Below, one piece after another: positions 10,920 to 22,108 of a DNA stretch of 64,000 nucleotides. Under the pieces are notes generated by a model. It did no database searches. It was not told the origin of the DNA and saw only the letters and a program-made list of their open reading frames with translations. The position numbers were made by a program, and so were the translations under genes. Each line of letters starts with the position of its first letter. Position 1 is the first letter of the stretch. The stretch is from Symbiodinium natans (lineage: Eukaryota > Sar > Dinophyceae > Suessiales > Symbiodiniaceae): the NCBI GenBank assembly GCA_905221605.1, contig CAJNDS010000736.1, forward strand, positions 1-64,000, written 5' to 3'.

Positions 10920-13194
10920 CTACCTGGTCCTACCTGTCAATCTCTCTTCCTCTACGGGCATCTCCTTGCTCAATCTTCCAAAGTCAAACATGGCACTTCT
11001 GGGTTTCACGTGATGACGAATCAATTGATGTGCCTTGTCATCTACTTCCCAATAGTCCATGTGCTTGAAGTTTTGCTTCTGCCTACCTTTCTGCGCAGCA
11101 GCAATGAGCGAGGAGATCTTAGACACATGATCGTATGCGAGATCAGCAATGTCAGTTACACCGCGAAGTTCCACATCCAATGCTGTGAGGTCAATCTCTG
11201 CCATGAGAGAGTTAATTTCCAATTCGCTTCTGGGTGCATCAGACGATGAGAAAGGAATCACAGTAGGAGTAAGATACACCAATGTACCTTGGCGAACAAT
11301 GGGTACCGGAAGTCCTGTGGGAGTGATCAATGCCATGAAGTCGCGAGACATGACTGTCCAGAAATCTTGCAATAGAAAACGAGAAACACTGACCAATGGA
11401 AACGGGATGTTTTCACACACATAAAACTGGATACACAATGAATGACCATTGCAATCGAGTTCAACAACTCTCTTGCCCAATATGTTGAGGGTTTTGCCTG
11501 AAATGCTCCTAAGGGCTGGACAATCAGAACCAACAGGGAGCAATGGGTAGTCCTCTGCAAACCACGGAGGACAGCAATTCGCAGATGCTCCGCTGTCGAA
11601 CAAAATCCAGCTCTTGTCAACAATTCCAGACTGCAAGTGAAACTCCGCTAGCGTGTCTGAAGGTGGGTCAATCAATGACTGACTGGACTGCTCAATGCGA
11701 TTCAAACAGTCGTCGGTAGTCTGCTCAATGCTCTCAACCCTCGCTGGCACTCCGGTAGACAGAACACCAATGAGCATCAAGGCTCCAATGAACATCTTGC
11801 TCAGTAACCCAGGTTGTGATGGCCTTGCAATGCCACCTTGTCCTCGCCTTTGAGAGAACAATGGATTGGAGGAACTTGTGAGCTCTTCTGTCTCTCCAAT
11901 CTCTTCTTCTGGGCTCTCTTCAATGACAGGCGAAGTCATGACTGCTGCTGCAGTCTCAATCGCACCTGAGGCTCTGACAATGTCTGTCTGAGGTTGGAGC
12001 AATGTCTGAGACTGTGACTGATCTGCAAGACCGGACTCGAACCAATCATACGACCAATCATCAGACCACCAACTGTAGTCATCGTCGCACCAATCGTCAT
12101 ACCACCAATCATCCTCTACAAGCGCGCCTTGCCAATCTCCGTACCACCAGCTGGCATCATCATCATCATTCCAATCCCAGTTCCAATCATTCTCTACGTT
12201 TCCTTCCTGCGTTGCGGCAATCGTAGCGGGCCCTTCTTCATACACTGCACCTTGTTTCGCATGCGGGCATTCCTTTGACCAATGTGCAGGTGAGCCACAA
12301 ACAAAACAACCTGTACCTTTGCCAATGCTCTTTCCTTTTCCTTTTCCTTTTCCTTTGAATCCTTTTCCTTTTCCACCTTTTCCTTTTCCTTTGCCTTTGA
12401 ATCCCTTTCCTTTGCTCTTGCCGCTCTTTCCTTTGTTCCAATTCCAACTCTTTCCTTTTCCTTTTCCTCTGTACTTTCCTTTTCCTTTTAGCGCCCCAAT
12501 GTCCATCGGCGCTGGTCCCTGGGAACTGTTTGATGCTGTCTGCCAATTTGCCAAATGTCGGCTCTGGTAATACTGCTTCATGATCTGCAGCACATCACTG
12601 AAGGTTGTCAATGCATCTACGTTCAAACGAAGGTGTTGTTGCAATGAACCTGACGTCTTCGTTACCATCAATGTGACGAGCAGGTCGTCATGCAATGCTC
12701 GTCCTGTGGCCTTCTCATGTTTGTTCTTCAATGAAATGAACTCAGTCAAATCCGCTTCGAAATGGGCGTCTCTGAGCTTGAAATCCAAAATCCGACTCAA
12801 TAGGCTCACCCCCCTTGCTCTGTCGGGCAATGAAAATCTTTCGTACAGTTGTCGCCAAGTTTCGAAAATTTCCGTGCTCGTTCAATCTCACCACTAATCT
12901 CGCTGATCCATCTGTGATCTGTGCGAGCAAATAGTGCAGTTGCTTTGAGAACACAATGAGGTTTGAGTTCGTGGCATTCGAGTGCTCAAATGCAACCAAG
13001 TGTTCATCAATACACGGTACTGATGCTCCTTCCAATCTGCCCATAATCTCAAGAGCCATGGGTTTGTACAATGCTACGTAGGACTTCAGCTGCCAACTCC
13101 AATCTTCCCACTTCTCTGACTCGCCATGGTAAACTGGCGGTGGGAACAATTTCATCTCGCCTCCGAGTCCTTGAAAATCGCCGAAAACAGCCAT
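10920..13194 (-). pseudogene. Copia gag and aspartic protease, frameshifted
   Basis: The ATG is at 13,194 (MAVFGDFQGLGG). The frame breaks near 12,866 through a 2-nt deletion relative to the right copy, and the rest is open from 12,830 to 10,920 (636 codons). Order of parts: helical capsid-like region; a lysine/glycine repeat tract of GKGK units; a CCHC zinc knuckle (CFVCGSPAHWSKEC, about 12,268-12,310); a tract rich in Trp, Asp and Tyr; a short hydrophobic segment (KMFIGALMLIGVLSTG); and an aspartic protease with the DSGA active site at about 11,582-11,601. Gag would package the RNA and protease would cut the polyprotein. The GK-rich and WD-rich pair is unusual for copia gag. Confidence 0.88.
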
Positions 13195-13242
13195 CCTAGC
13201 AATGTCGGGCTCAATCACAGTTAAGGAGTCCCTGGGCTTCGC

Positions 13243-13260
13243 CGCAGAGCTCCGCTACCA
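13243..13260 (-). other. Primer-binding site, left element
   Basis: Directly inside the 5' LTR the minus strand reads TGGTAGCGGAGCTCTGCG. TGGTA is the usual start of a copia site complementary to the 3' end of a methionine tRNA. The right element has the same sequence at the same place. Confidence 0.75.
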
Positions 13261-13472
13261 TGAAATTTTACAAGATCAATGTTCACAGACTGGCTTGATC
13301 ACACAATCCAGAATACACAAGATGCACAGCAAAGTCACTTGATGCAATCACTCACTCAGCAATCTTGTTTGTGCCGCCTTGAGCCAAAGCACCGAGTCAA
13401 TGCTCATGTTGAGCATGTCGCTGTGCCAATGCTTCTCTGGAAGCATGCCAATTGTGACCTTGTATTATAACA
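13261..13472 (-). repeat. 5' LTR of the left element (212 bp)
   Basis: On the plus strand it runs TGAAATTTTACAAG to TTATAACA. It is closer to the left element's other LTR than to the LTRs of the right element. The complement of the spliced-leader tail (cttgagccaaa) lies at 13,378-13,388. Confidence 0.94.
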
Positions 13473-13503
13473 CATTAAGGGGGGGCTTAAGGGGGGGCTT
13501 AAG
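13473..13503. repeat. 31-bp spacer between the two elements
   Basis: The sequence is a remnant of the GGGGGGGCTTAA repeat into which both elements inserted. It holds two AAGGGGGGGCTT units. The last five bases, TTAAG, match the five bases after the right element's 3' LTR. Confidence 0.9.
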
Positions 13504-13715
13504 TGTTAGAATAGAAGGTCACAATTGGCATGCTCCCAGAGAGGCATTGATGCAGTGGCATGCTCAACATGAGCATTGACTCGATGCTTTGGCTCAAGGC
13601 GGCACAAATAAGATAGCTGAGTGAGTGATTGCATCAAGTGACTTTGCTGTGCATCTTGTGTACTCTGGATTGTGTGACCAAGCCAGTCTGTGAACACTGA
13701 TCTTGTAAAATTTCA
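13504..13715 (+). repeat. 5' LTR of the right element (212 bp)
   Basis: Starts TGTTAGAATAGAAGG and ends TGTAAAATTTCA. Identical to 22,109-22,320. It contains tttggctcaag at 13,588-13,598. Confidence 0.96.
13588..13598 (+). other. Spliced-leader-tail match within the LTR
   Basis: TTTGGCTCAAG equals the last 11 nt of the 22-nt dinoflagellate spliced leader, as established knowledge gives it. The same word lies in all four LTRs of the two elements. The bases upstream (cgatgc) do not match the rest of the leader. Confidence 0.5.
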
Positions 13716-13733
13716 TGGTAGCGGAGCTCTGCG
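13716..13733 (+). other. Primer-binding site, right element
   Basis: TGGTAGCGGAGCTCTGCG begins immediately after the LTR's final CA, as expected for a tRNA-primed LTR element. The sequence resembles the complement of a methionine-tRNA 3' end. Confidence 0.75.
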
Positions 13734-13781
13734 GCGAAGCCCAGGGACTCCTTAACTGTGATTGAGCCCGATAGTGCTAGG

Positions 13782-15634
13782 ATGGCTGTTTTCGGCGATT
13801 TTCAAGGACTCGGACACCCTACCATGGCGAATCAGAGAAGTGGGAAGATTGGAGTTGGCAGCTGAAGTCCTACGTAGCACTGTACAAACCCATGGCTCTT
13901 GAGATTATGGGCAGATTGGAAGGAGCAGCAGTACCTTGTACTGATGAACACCTGATTGCTTTTGAGCACTCGAATTCCCCGAACTCAAACCTTGTTGTGT
14001 TCTCAAAGCAATTGCACTACTTGCTTGCACAGATCACAGATGGACCAGCAAGATTGGTAGTGAGACTGAACGAGCACGGAAACGGTTTCGAAACTTGGCG
14101 ACAGTTGTATGATCGGTTTTCATTGCCTGACAGAGCAAGGGGGGTGAGCCTACTGAGTCGAATTTTGGATTTCAAGCTCAGGGACGCCCATTTCGAAGCG
14201 GATTTGACTGAGTTCATCTCACTGAAGAACAAACATGAGAAGGCCACAGGACGAGCGTTGGATGACGATCTGCTCGTCACATTGATGGTGACGAAGACGT
14301 CAGGTTCACTGCAACAACACCTTCGTTTGAACGTAGATGCATTGACAACATTCAGTGATGTGCTGCAGATCATGAAGCAGTACTACCAGAGCCGACATTT
14401 GGCAAATTGGCAGACAACATCAAACAGTTCCCAGGGACCAGCGCCGATGGACATTGGGGCGCTGAAAGGCAAAGGAAATTACAGAGGAAAAGGAAAAGGA
14501 AAGAGTTGGAATTGGAACAAAGGAAAGAGCGGCAAGAGCAAAGGAAAGGGATTCAAAGGCAAAGGAAAAGGAAAAGGTGGGGAAGGAAAAGGTGGAAAAG
14601 GAAAAGGATTCAAAGGCAAAGGAAAAGGAAAAGGAAAGAGCATTGGCAAAGGCACAGGTTGCTTTGTTTGTGGTTCACCTGCACATTGGTCAAAGGAATG
14701 CCCGCGTGCGAAACAAGGTGCAGTGTACGAAGAAGGGCCCGCCGCGATTGCCGCAACACAGGAAGGAAACGTAGAGAATGACTGGAACTGGGATTGGAGT
14801 GATGATGATGCCAGCTGGTGGTACGGTGATTGGCAAGGCGCGCTTGTAGAGGATGATTGGTGGTATGACGACTGGTGCGATGATGACTACAGTTGGTGGT
14901 CTGATGATTGGTCGTATGATTGGTCTGAAACCGGTCTTGCGGATCAGTCACAGTCGCAAACACTGCTCCAACCTCAGACAAACATTGCCAGGGCCTCAGG
15001 TGCAGTTGAGACTGCAGCGGCAGTCATGACTTCGCCTGTTGTTGAGAGCAGAGAAGAAGAGATTGGAGAGACAGAAGAGCTCGCAAGTTCCTCCAATCCA
15101 TTGCTCTCTCAAAGGCGAGTACGAGGTGGCATAGCAAGGCCATCACAACCTGGGTTACTGAGCAAGATGTTCATTGGAGCCTTGATGCTCATTGGTGTTC
15201 TGTCTACCGGAGTGCCAGCGAGAGTTGAGAGCATTGAACAGACTACCGACGACTGTTTGAATCGCATCGAGCAGTCCAGTCAGTCGTTGATTGACCCACC
15301 GTCAGACACGCTAGCAGAGTTTCACTTGCAGTCTGGAGTTGTCGACAAGAGTTGGATTCTGTTCGACAGTGGAGCATCTGCTAATTGTTGTCCTCCATGG
15401 TTCGCAGAGGACTATCCACTGCTCCCTTCGGTTCTGATTGTCCTGCTCTTAGGAGCATTTCAGGCAAAACCCTCAACATACTGGGCAAGAGAGTTGTTGA
15501 ACTCGATTGCAACGGTCACTCATTGTGTATCCAGTTTTATGTGTGTGAAAATGTCCCGTTTCCATTGGTTAGTGTTTCTCGTTTTCTACTGCAGGATTTC
15601 TGGACAGTCATGTCTCGCGACTTCATGGCATTGA
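13782..15634 (+). pseudogene. Copia gag and start of protease, right element
   Basis: The ATG is at 13,782 (MAVFGDFQGLG), then about 25 bp present in the left copy are missing, shifting the frame. The main frame is open from 13,892 to 15,634. It holds the capsid-like region, a longer GKGK tract than the left copy (an extra GGEGKGGKGKG-type unit), the CCHC knuckle at 14,660-14,701, the Trp/Asp-rich tract, the hydrophobic KMFIGALMLIGVLSTG segment, and DSGAS at about 15,362-15,376. A 1-nt loss near 15,427 ends sense coding; the tail of this frame to 15,634 is out of phase. Confidence 0.88.
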
Positions 15635-17100
15635 TCACTCCCACAGGACTTCCGGTGCCCATTGTTCGTCAAGGTACATTGGTGTATCTTACTCCTACGG
15701 TGATTCCTTTCTCGTCGTCCGATGCACCCAGAAGCGAACTGGAGATTAACTCTCTCATGGCAGAGATTGATCTCAATGCGCTGGACGTGGAACTTCGCGG
15801 TGTAACAGACATTGCTGATCTTGCTTATGATCATGTGTCTAAGATCTCCTCGCTCATTGCTGCTGCACAGAAAGGTAGGAAGAAGCAAAACTTCAAGCAC
15901 ATGGACTATTGGGAAGTAGATGACACGACGCATCAATTGATTCGTCATCACGTGAAACCCAGAAGTGCCATGTTTGACCTTGGCAGATTGAGCAAAGAGA
16001 TGCCCGTAGAAGAAGAGAGACTGACAGGTAGGAGAGAGACCCGTCAGTCCTACAAAGATGGCAGTCGTAAGACGGTGATTGATGCGGATTTCCGTTCATT
16101 GGAGGACTCCAAGGCTAAGGATGATCGAGAGTGGACTGGGAGCACTCGCTTCGCATTGAGGCAAAGGCTGCGTAAACGTCCGGAGGCTTCGCAGCCCCCG
16201 AAGGCATTGACGCCACAGCCCAAAACATCACCTAAACCTGAGCCCTCGCAGGCATTGAAGCCCAGCTCTGAAGCGTTAAAGCCCAGTAGTTCTCCCGTTG
16301 AGCGTCGTGTGTTGAGCCGAGGGACCGAGGTATTGGAGACCTTGGATTCTGAAAACACGCTTTTGAGCAGATTGCGTTCTGTTCAGGTGTTTGACAACAA
16401 AATGAAAGAAGATCTATTGCGGCTCTACCACACTCCTGACCCACTGACGGGAACGGAGCGAACTACTGACTACTGGCTTCAACTACCTACGTTTTGGATT
16501 CGCATGATTCACCAGAAACGAACTGATTTGGTTCATCCTGATGATGAGCCTTCCCCGATTGATGCCAAGCGAGATAACGAATTTGGCGACTCACTGATGG
16601 CAGATCGCTACACATACGTTGTGGAATCTCAGTTCCCTGAGTCGAATGGCACAGAAATTGAGGACTATTGGTGTTCTGTTCGTGATGATGATGGTACTGT
16701 TACAGAACCTGAACAAGATCCTCGTAGGGATTTGTTTCAAGCATGGAGAGGATTCTCTGTCTTTGTTCCCATTCCGATCGAGTATGAGAGAACTGAACAG
16801 GAAACCTCAGATAGACATGCGAGAGTCCCGAAAGGATTGAAGGTTCCTGGTGAACCCTCTTCGTCCGAAAGAAAACAACACGAGTTGACTCATTTGCCAT
16901 TTAGGGATTGGTGCCCACATTGTGTCAAGGCGAAAGGCAGACATGGTCCAGCCAAGAAGCAGATTGACCGTCAGCCGGTTATCCAAGTGGACTACTGCTT
17001 TAGTGCCACTCACAAGGATTTGCCTCTGCAGAAGGTTCTGTCTGCAGTTGACGTGATATCAGGATTGGGCATGGCTGTCGTTGTCCCATCGAAAGATTGA
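15385..17100 (+). pseudogene. Copia protease (rest), linker, pre-integrase and integrase start, right element
   Basis: A 571-codon open frame that continues protease after the frame change near 15,427 (GSDCPALRSISGKTLNILG). It runs uninterrupted through the region where the left copy has its 10-bp duplication, then the proline/charge-rich linker, the HELTHLPFRDWCPHC zinc motif and VIQVDYC (first integrase Asp). It ends VVVPSKD just after 17,090. The next pol frame overlaps from 17,081, so a small indel separates the halves of the integrase core. Confidence 0.87.
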
Positions 17101-19171
17101 CTACAGTGTAGCCGAACTGAAGAAATTCATCTTCGAATGTGGTAGGACATTTGGCGTGTTGCAGTACGACCAAGAAAGTCCCCTCAAAGCATTGTGTCAA
17201 CGTGTTTGCTCTGAGTTAGGTGGATTGAGCTTGCGCGCAGCCCCGAAGGAACATTCCCAGTCTAGTGGATCTGTAGGACAGATGCAACGCACATTGTACG
17301 GACAATTGCGTACGCTGCTGTACCAGGTTGAGCACAACACTGGTTTCGCAATCGACTCCAACAGTGCATTGTATCCTTGGGCAGTCAAACACGCGCAGTG
17401 GTTGATCAACCGATACCTCGTGCATTCTGACGGATTCACATCGTATTTTCGTAGGTGGAACCGAAACTATGAAGGTGGATTGTGCGCATTCGCAGAGTGC
17501 GTACAAGCTAAGGTCATCACCCCTTCAAAAGCACGAAAGGCAGACACGCCCTGGAAGATTGCTTTGTGGCTAGGTAGAGATACCGAGGCGAATGAAATCA
17601 TTGTGGCAACAGAAGACGGTGTAGTGAAAGTTCGCACTGTTAGAAGACTGCCACCCTCACAGCATTGGCAGGTAGGACCTCTGAAGGAATTGCAAGCTCT
17701 TCCATGGAAGCCTAAAGCCAGAGAAGAGCCCACTACCGACTTTGTACTGCCGAAGTCATTGACGGTTACCGGTAAAATCAGAGACCCTCCAGGATTGGAG
17801 AAAAGTAGTGTTGCTACTCCCGAGGTTCCCCAAGAAACCCCTGGTGAAGCCATTGCTGAGGAGCTCCCTGCGTTAGAGGACCTTCCGATTCGAGTCGCAG
17901 AAACCTCGATTGGAGAAACTGAGAGATCCCCGACAGTACGCAGGACAGCTGAAGAGGAGATTGAACGCCCAGCGAAATCTCTTAGGATAGACCCAGATGC
18001 ACCTTCCGTTCCTCCGCTGAGCAAGTCGCAGAGGATTGCTTGCGTGGTAGCTTCTGTCACGAATTGGATCTGCGGACAGGTTGGTGTCGCTAAGGTCACG
18101 ACCAAAGATGGCATTGACATTCCTGTAGAAGTCAACTACGACAGTGAAGAGTACAAAGAAGAATTGAAACTCTCGGAACCGATCATTTGGGACATCACCC
18201 GTGAATTCCCTGAAGAAGCCCAAAAGATTGGTATGAACAAAGAGATGAAGTCCATGAAAGACTTCACGGTTTACACCGAGAAGCCAATTGAGGAGTGCAC
18301 TGAAGAGCAAATCAGGAATGCCATTGGTGTCAAATGGGTCAAGAGATGGAAAACAGACACGGATTTGCGGATGAGATTGGTAGGCCAGGGATGCTATCAG
18401 GACGCACAGGCATTGGACTCAGACACACTGTTTGCGAGCACGCCGTCATTGGTCACGTTACGCATCATGCTGATCATGGCGTTGGCACGCAATTGGTGCA
18501 TTAACCTTGCAGATGTGTCTACAGCATTCCTTCATGCGCCGATGACTGAAGACATTTTCATTTGGCCACCGGCTGAGTACTACCCCGATTTCAAGTGCCT
18601 GTGGAAATTGAACAAAGCTATGTATGGCCTGAAACAAAGCCCTCGACTGTGGCAAGAGCATTTTGCCAAGGTCATGGCTAAGCTAGGATTCAGACGATGC
18701 AAGTCTGACGGGAACTTGTATTGTCATTCGTCCAAGCAGCTGTATGTTTTGGCCTACGTAGATGACTTGCTGATTGTTGGAGATTCTGAGCAGTCGAAGT
18801 TGTTCATTGAAGCCTTAGGCAAAGAACTGTTGGTGAAGATCACTGGCTCATTGGAGCCTGGAACAGAACATTCGTTTCTCGGACGTCGCCTCAAGCACAA
18901 CGGCGATTCGATCGACATGTTCATGTCGCAGGGTTACATTGAGGAACTGCTTAAGATCTACCAAATGGAATCGGCAAACAATGTCAACACCACTGGCACG
19001 ACCGCGTTGAAACGCATGCAAGACGCAGACACGCCATTGGAGCCTGCTGAGCACGCTAAGTACCGAACCGCAGTAGGGAAATTGCTCTGGCTAGCTTTCG
19101 TTCGGCCGGATTGTTCTTACGCTGTCAAGGAACTCTCGCGTGACGTGAAGTCACCCACATTGGAAAGCTAA
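17081..19171 (+). pseudogene. Copia integrase second half and RT, right element
   Basis: A 696-codon frame that differs from the left copy's frame at only about 20 residues across the shared ~860 residues of pol. It contains FGVLQYDQE (second integrase Asp), SGSVGQMQRTL with Gly at the expected Glu, KWVKRWK, LADVSTAFLHA, YGLKQSPRLW and the catalytic YVDD at 18,754-18,765. It ends at SPTLES because five bases present in the left copy are missing, which cuts off RNase H. Confidence 0.9.
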
Positions 19172-19181
19172 GCTGAAGCAC

Positions 19182-19751
19182 TTGTTGAGGTACATTGTAG
19201 GCACGAAGCAGTCTGTTCTACGACTACGCCCGAGCCAAATGCTGGCCGCTTGGCGCTGTACCCTTGACGTTGCTTGCTATGTAGACAGCGATTGGGCAGG
19301 TTGTTCTCGCACGCGAAAGAGCACCAGCGGAAGCACGGTGCAGATTCTTGATTGCGATGTCATTCACTCCTCGAGGACGCAGGCCACTGTGGCATTGTCT
19401 TCTGGCGAGGCTGAACTTTACGCCATAGGCCAAGGAGTGAACGAGGCATTGTTCGTAAAGAATCTTGTCTTGGAAGCGGAGTTTGCGCGACGCGTGCAAA
19501 TTGTTGCGTACACCGATTCTACTGCAGGTAAAAGCATGGCTACTAGATTTGGTGCAGGAAAGCGTACAAAGCACGTAGAATTACGCTACTTGTACATGCA
19601 AAATCTTGTACAGAGCGGATTGCTGCAAGTACGTAAGATAGGAACCAAGTTCAACCCGGCGGATGTATTGACCAAATACGTCTCCACTGAGACACTGCAC
19701 AACCTCATCGGAAAGCTTGGATTGGTCAGGAGCCCACTTCGATATGGCTGA
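19182..19751 (+). pseudogene. Copia RNase H, right element
   Basis: A 189-codon frame that continues pol after the 5-nt deletion. RNase H motifs are present in order: CYVDSDWAGC, SSGEAELYA, YTDSTAGKS, RTKHVELRY and NPADVLTKYVS. The first Asp, the Glu and the second Asp of the active site are visible. It ends LGLVRSPLRYG, against NQFRYG in the left copy. Confidence 0.9.
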
Positions 19752-20421
19752 GCACTGGATCGAAAAAAAGAATTGTTTCACTTTTCCTTTGTTTCCCCGC
19801 CCACCCGACCCTTCTTGCCCGCGGCCTTACGGGGCTTGGGTCATTGCATTGCTCTTCCGGTCCTGTTTGAGGGACCGAGGAATTGAGGAATTGTGTCGTT
19901 TTCGCTTTGACCTCCGCGGTCTAAACTGGATTGCGTTGAGCTTTGAGAGAAAGAGAGAGAGAAGAACAGTGCTTTCTTGACAGTGCAGTGCATGTGCATT
20001 GGCATTGCGGTCATGAGCACGACATGTCAGTCACTGCAGTGTGCATTGTTCAGTCAGTCATGTTGTTTACTTTTATTGTGTTTAAGATGGACTTTATGAG
20101 CATCGCTCAACCGCCGTCAACGCAACGCGGTTAGGAGCGGACCGCCATTGAAACGACATTGGCAAACAGGGACCGTCAAAGCATAGCATTTGAACAAAGT
20201 GCTCCTTCTGACTGTCATTGTACATAAACCCCGAAATCCTGAAGTGATTTTCCGGTGAGCGGATGGCATGAAGAATTGATTTTCTGCAAATTTTGAAGCA
20301 TTGGTCACGCTGAACTGTGGCTTACATCGCGTCACATTGCGATCACTCGTTCGATCCTTAGAGTCTGTTGCGCACTGTGTGCGGGAGACATTGGTCTGAC
20401 AGTGTGTAGCTTGCATCAGCC
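19752..20421 (+). other. Non-coding spacer between pol and ORF3, right element
   Basis: Conserved with 6,536-7,221 in reverse orientation, including a GAGAGAAAGAGAGAGAG tract. Similarity weakens about 60-80 bp before the ORF3 ATG. No coding frame is evident. Confidence 0.6.
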
Positions 20422-21638
20422 ATGGCCGACGCCCCGATGCCTCAGCAATTGGCATTGCCAGACGCTCAACTTGGAAGAGTTGAAAGAGAGAAAGGAAAGA
20501 TTGATCCGCGACGCCACAATGGGAAACGGGAATCTTCAGCAGATGATTGTGGATTCCATTGGTTGGCTGCCGGACGAGCAGCTTTGCCAGTCCATTGCAC
20601 GAAACGTTGCTCTGGACGTCCCAAGGGCGAAAACCGCACTGAAGAAATTGCGGATCATCGAGAAAGGGATTGGAACGATGCTCATCAATGCAGCGGATAC
20701 CGGGAGTTTGACCAGCCTGGAACCCCTGGACATCAATCCACTGCGATTGGTGACACTGGATTGCCTTAAATCGAGCAGATGGCCCGACCCCCTTGGGTGT
20801 GGCCCCTCAGTGGCCATTGCCTGGGGATTGATGAGGATGAATGCCCAGGGTGGAAGGACATTGGGTCAGGTCACAAATTTCTCTCCGGATTGGCTGTGGC
20901 ATGCCAACCAAGCCTTCCTGCCATTGAGTCTTCGCACGATGCTCATCAGCCACTGGCGGATTGTGCATGTGAACCCGGTTCCGACGATCCCGGATTCATT
21001 GGTCTCCTTTCCTTGCTTCATCGCATTGCCGAACACAGTTGCTATGCGATTGGTCGAGACAGGCAGGCTATTGGTCAGCGATTTTCCGTGCCAACAGGCA
21101 AATTCTTTCCTTTCAGTGGCACACAGCCTTTCGAAGCTCCTGATGTGGATTGATCAGATCCCAAGCATCAAGGCATTGCGAGATGAGAACTTGATGATCG
21201 TTGGCGTGAACCACGCAGTGGGAAGATTGCCAGTTGTGTTGAAGAACGCTGATGGCACTGGTGGTCTGAAGCATTGGCATAACCAAAGCTACTGCGGATT
21301 TGCCGAATGAGATTGAGATTGTCCTGACCCAGGAAGAAGTGAGCACATTGGTGGTCTTGGACACGCAGACCACATTGCGTGAGCTGACTGATGGTCTCCA
21401 TTGGGACATGGTGCATTCTGGACAGCATTCCATCCACCGGCACATTGCGTTGCCGTCGAAGCTCAGCTTCCTATTGGGAGCAGGTCGCACAGCAGGACCC
21501 GGAGCCTCATTGCAGAGCACATTGGCAAGCCAGCGGAATGCTTTGAGTCGGAACAGCATTGGCAGCTCGGAAGTGACGATCATCGACGATGCTGGAAGCC
21601 GATTGCGAATCACCACGACGATCAACAAGATCGATTGA
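20422..21638 (+). pseudogene. Third ORF (ORF3) of the right element, unknown function, two frame changes
   Basis: The ATG at 20,422 reads MADAPMPQQLALP. Near 20,475 the frame changes into the long frame that is open to 21,310, and near 21,300 into the last frame ending at 21,638. The concept is about 400 residues. It is homologous to 5,294-6,535 by order and motifs (GPSVAIAW, CFIALP, FPCQQAN, PSIKA, RLPVVLKN, HWHNQSYCG, IHRHIALP, LGAGRTAG, GSRLRI), but only about a third of positions agree by eye, compared with about 98% in pol. The last ~90 residues are the most similar. No known family recognised. Confidence 0.75.
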
Positions 21639-22108
21639 AGTGCAGTGGCGCTCAACAATTTTGTCTGGCCTGGAAAGATGAGATTGCATTTGATTGGTTC
21701 TTGCTTTGATGATTGGTTTTACAGTTGATGCTTTTCATTGGTGATGATGTGGTTTCTTCATTTGCTGCAGCTCATTGGACCCCGATTGGAAACTTTGCTG
21801 ACCGTTTCTCAGGACCACCCCGTGTGGTGTATTGATTCGGATGCATTGGAGCATTCGGAACGCCAAAGAACTTTGCAGGTTTCGTTGCAAGTTCTCTTTT
21901 GAAGCGATTGCGGTTCGCTTACCAAGCAAAAGGACTGAACCGAGCCTCTGAGTGCAATGTTTACTGCTGAGCTGATTGGTAGTCGTTTGCAGTTGAGATT
22001 TTTTTCGATATACACCGTTGAGTAGTTGATTGAGTCTTTGTTTTACGAACTCATTTGAATTGTGACTTGAGAACAGCACAGACAACCATTGTCTCTGCTG
22101 AGGGACCG

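Larger units (their letters stand above)
4610..13472 (-). mobile_element. Left Ty1/copia-type LTR retrotransposon, full length but degenerate
   Basis: The element is 8,863 bp, read on the minus strand from 13,472 to 4,610. It has two LTRs that begin TG and end CA, a primer-binding site directly inside the 5' LTR, gag, protease, integrase, RT and RNase H in copia order, and a third ORF before the 3' LTR. The LTRs differ at about six positions, so the insertion is older than its right-hand partner. The flanks are CTTAA outside and CATTAA inside, close to but not an exact 5-bp target duplication. Gag, the gag-pol junction and integrase carry frameshifts, so this copy is not autonomous as sequenced. 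Confidence 0.93.
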
